DNA of 14,751 bases from an uncultured Collinsella sp. GTDB taxonomy: Bacteria; Actinomycetota; Coriobacteriia; Coriobacteriales; Coriobacteriaceae. A program made the translations under genes and the position numbers. Positions 14,190-14,751 of this stretch are shown in pieces; the stretch's first letter is position 1; every line of letters starts with the position of its first letter. The notes under the pieces were generated by a model that did not search any database, had not been told where the DNA came from, and saw only the letters and a program-made list of their open reading frames with translations. The stretch covers positions 1 to 14,751 of the forward strand of contig CAUBWQ010000005.1 of the NCBI GenBank assembly GCA_958439775.1, written 5' to 3'.

Positions 14190-14751
14190 TTACTTTTTAT
14201 CGGCGGTCAAGGGGAGCTTTTCCGCCGACACATCCAGGCCATAGCGATAGCTGATGGCATCGACAGGACAGGCCCCGATGCACTTTCCGCACCGGATGCA
14301 TTCGGCATGATTGGGCGCGCGGACCACATCAACGTCCATCTGACAAACCCTTGAACACTTGCCGCACGAGACGCATTTGCACGCGTCAACCTGAATCCCC
14401 AACAAGGACACCCTATTCATGAGCGCATAGAACGCGCCGAGCGGGCAAATCCATTTGCAGAAGGCCCGGTAGAACAAAACGCTCAGCACTACCACGGCAA
14501 TGAGAACGGCAAGTTTCCAAGTAAAGAGCTGCCCCAGCGCAGATCGAATGCCGGCGTTGGCAATGGCCAGCGGAATGGCACCCTCGAGCACGCCCTGCGG
14601 ACAGACGTACTTGCAAAAGAATGGATCCCCCATCCCCAGGTCGTTGACCACCAGCACAGGCAGCAATACCACAGCAAACAGCAGCACAACGTATTTGATA
14701 TACGTAAGCATCTTGAGCTTTTTTGTCGAAAGCTTTTTGCCGGGGATCTTG
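14190..14751 (-). CDS. NapH/FixG-type 4Fe-4S polyferredoxin membrane protein (5' end outside window)
   Basis: The visible 186 residues are the C-terminal part of an integral membrane ferredoxin; the frame is open to the right edge. Two hydrophobic helices (roughly YIKYVVLLFAVVLLPVLVV and LAVLIAVVVLSVLFY) are each paired with a cytoplasmic cysteine motif, CKYVCPQG and CKWICPLGA. These are the CxxxCP hallmarks of NapH/NosR/FixG relatives. Two classic [4Fe-4S] motifs follow near the C-terminus, CVSCGKCSRVC and CIRCGKCIGACPVDA. Such proteins move electrons from cytoplasmic donors through the membrane to extracytoplasmic acceptors. The stop lies 29 bases before the TlpA-like lipoprotein gene on the same strand, so the two form a likely operon. 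This suggests that the electrons serve thiol reduction outside the cell. The specific pathway is inference. Confidence 0.88.
   Translation of the reverse strand, partial: KIPGKKLSTKKLKMLTYIKYVVLLFAVVLLPVLVVNDLGMGDPFFCKYVCPQGVLEGAIPLAIANAGIRSALGQLFTWKLAVLIAVVVLSVLFYRAFCKWICPLGAFYALMNRVSLLGIQVDACKCVSCGKCSRVCQMDVDVVRAPNHAECIRCGKCIGACPVDAISYRYGLDVSAEKLPLTADKK

Overview
The window looks like chromosomal DNA from a high-GC, gut-type anaerobe of the Coriobacteriia, most like Collinsella. This is inferred from gene content and style: lipoprotein sensors, a TlpA/NapH-like redox pair, a zinc-ribbon/TipAS regulator and a giant MacB/FtsX-type exporter. It has not been checked by any search. Most genes are housekeeping or ordinary accessory genes. 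The one clear mobile element is an IS110-family insertion sequence at about 7227-8612, whose base composition is far richer in G+C than its surroundings.

Layout, left to right. (1) 1-660: the tail of an unknown gene, then a small flavin-binding PNPOx/NimA-like protein on the + strand, closed by a strong hairpin shared with the convergent minus-strand block. (2) 662-3720 (minus): a substrate-binding lipoprotein translationally coupled (ATGA overlap) to a membrane hybrid histidine kinase. This looks like a ligand-sensing unit without a permease. (3) 3865-5079 (minus): a MalY/PatB-type PLP enzyme. (4) 5192-5929 (minus): TrmO, a tRNA-modifying methyltransferase. (5) 6071-7195 (plus): an XRE-HTH/zinc-ribbon/TipAS regulator with a promoter and adjacent dyad, followed by a glutaredoxin. 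(6) 7227-8612: the IS110 element, with its transposase on the minus strand and a long structured non-coding leader. That leader is where IS110 elements encode a bridge RNA. (7) 8673-9626 (minus): tRNA-dihydrouridine synthase. (8) 9680-12967 (minus): a 1095-aa ATPase-permease fusion with a roughly 650-residue extracytoplasmic insert. (9) 13189-14751 (minus): a TlpA-like lipoprotein behind a NapH/FixG-type polyferredoxin membrane protein that runs off the right edge.

The genes fall into three loose themes. Two systems act at or outside the membrane (the lipoprotein-kinase unit and the polyferredoxin-TlpA redox pair). Two are tRNA-modification genes (trmO, dus). The third is the mobile element. 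The most interesting signal is inside the IS110 element: a 15-base stretch in the leader of the transposase gene repeats the opposite end of the element with 13 of 15 identities. A donor-recognising guide in a bridge RNA would look like this. No CRISPR array, rRNA or tRNA gene was seen.
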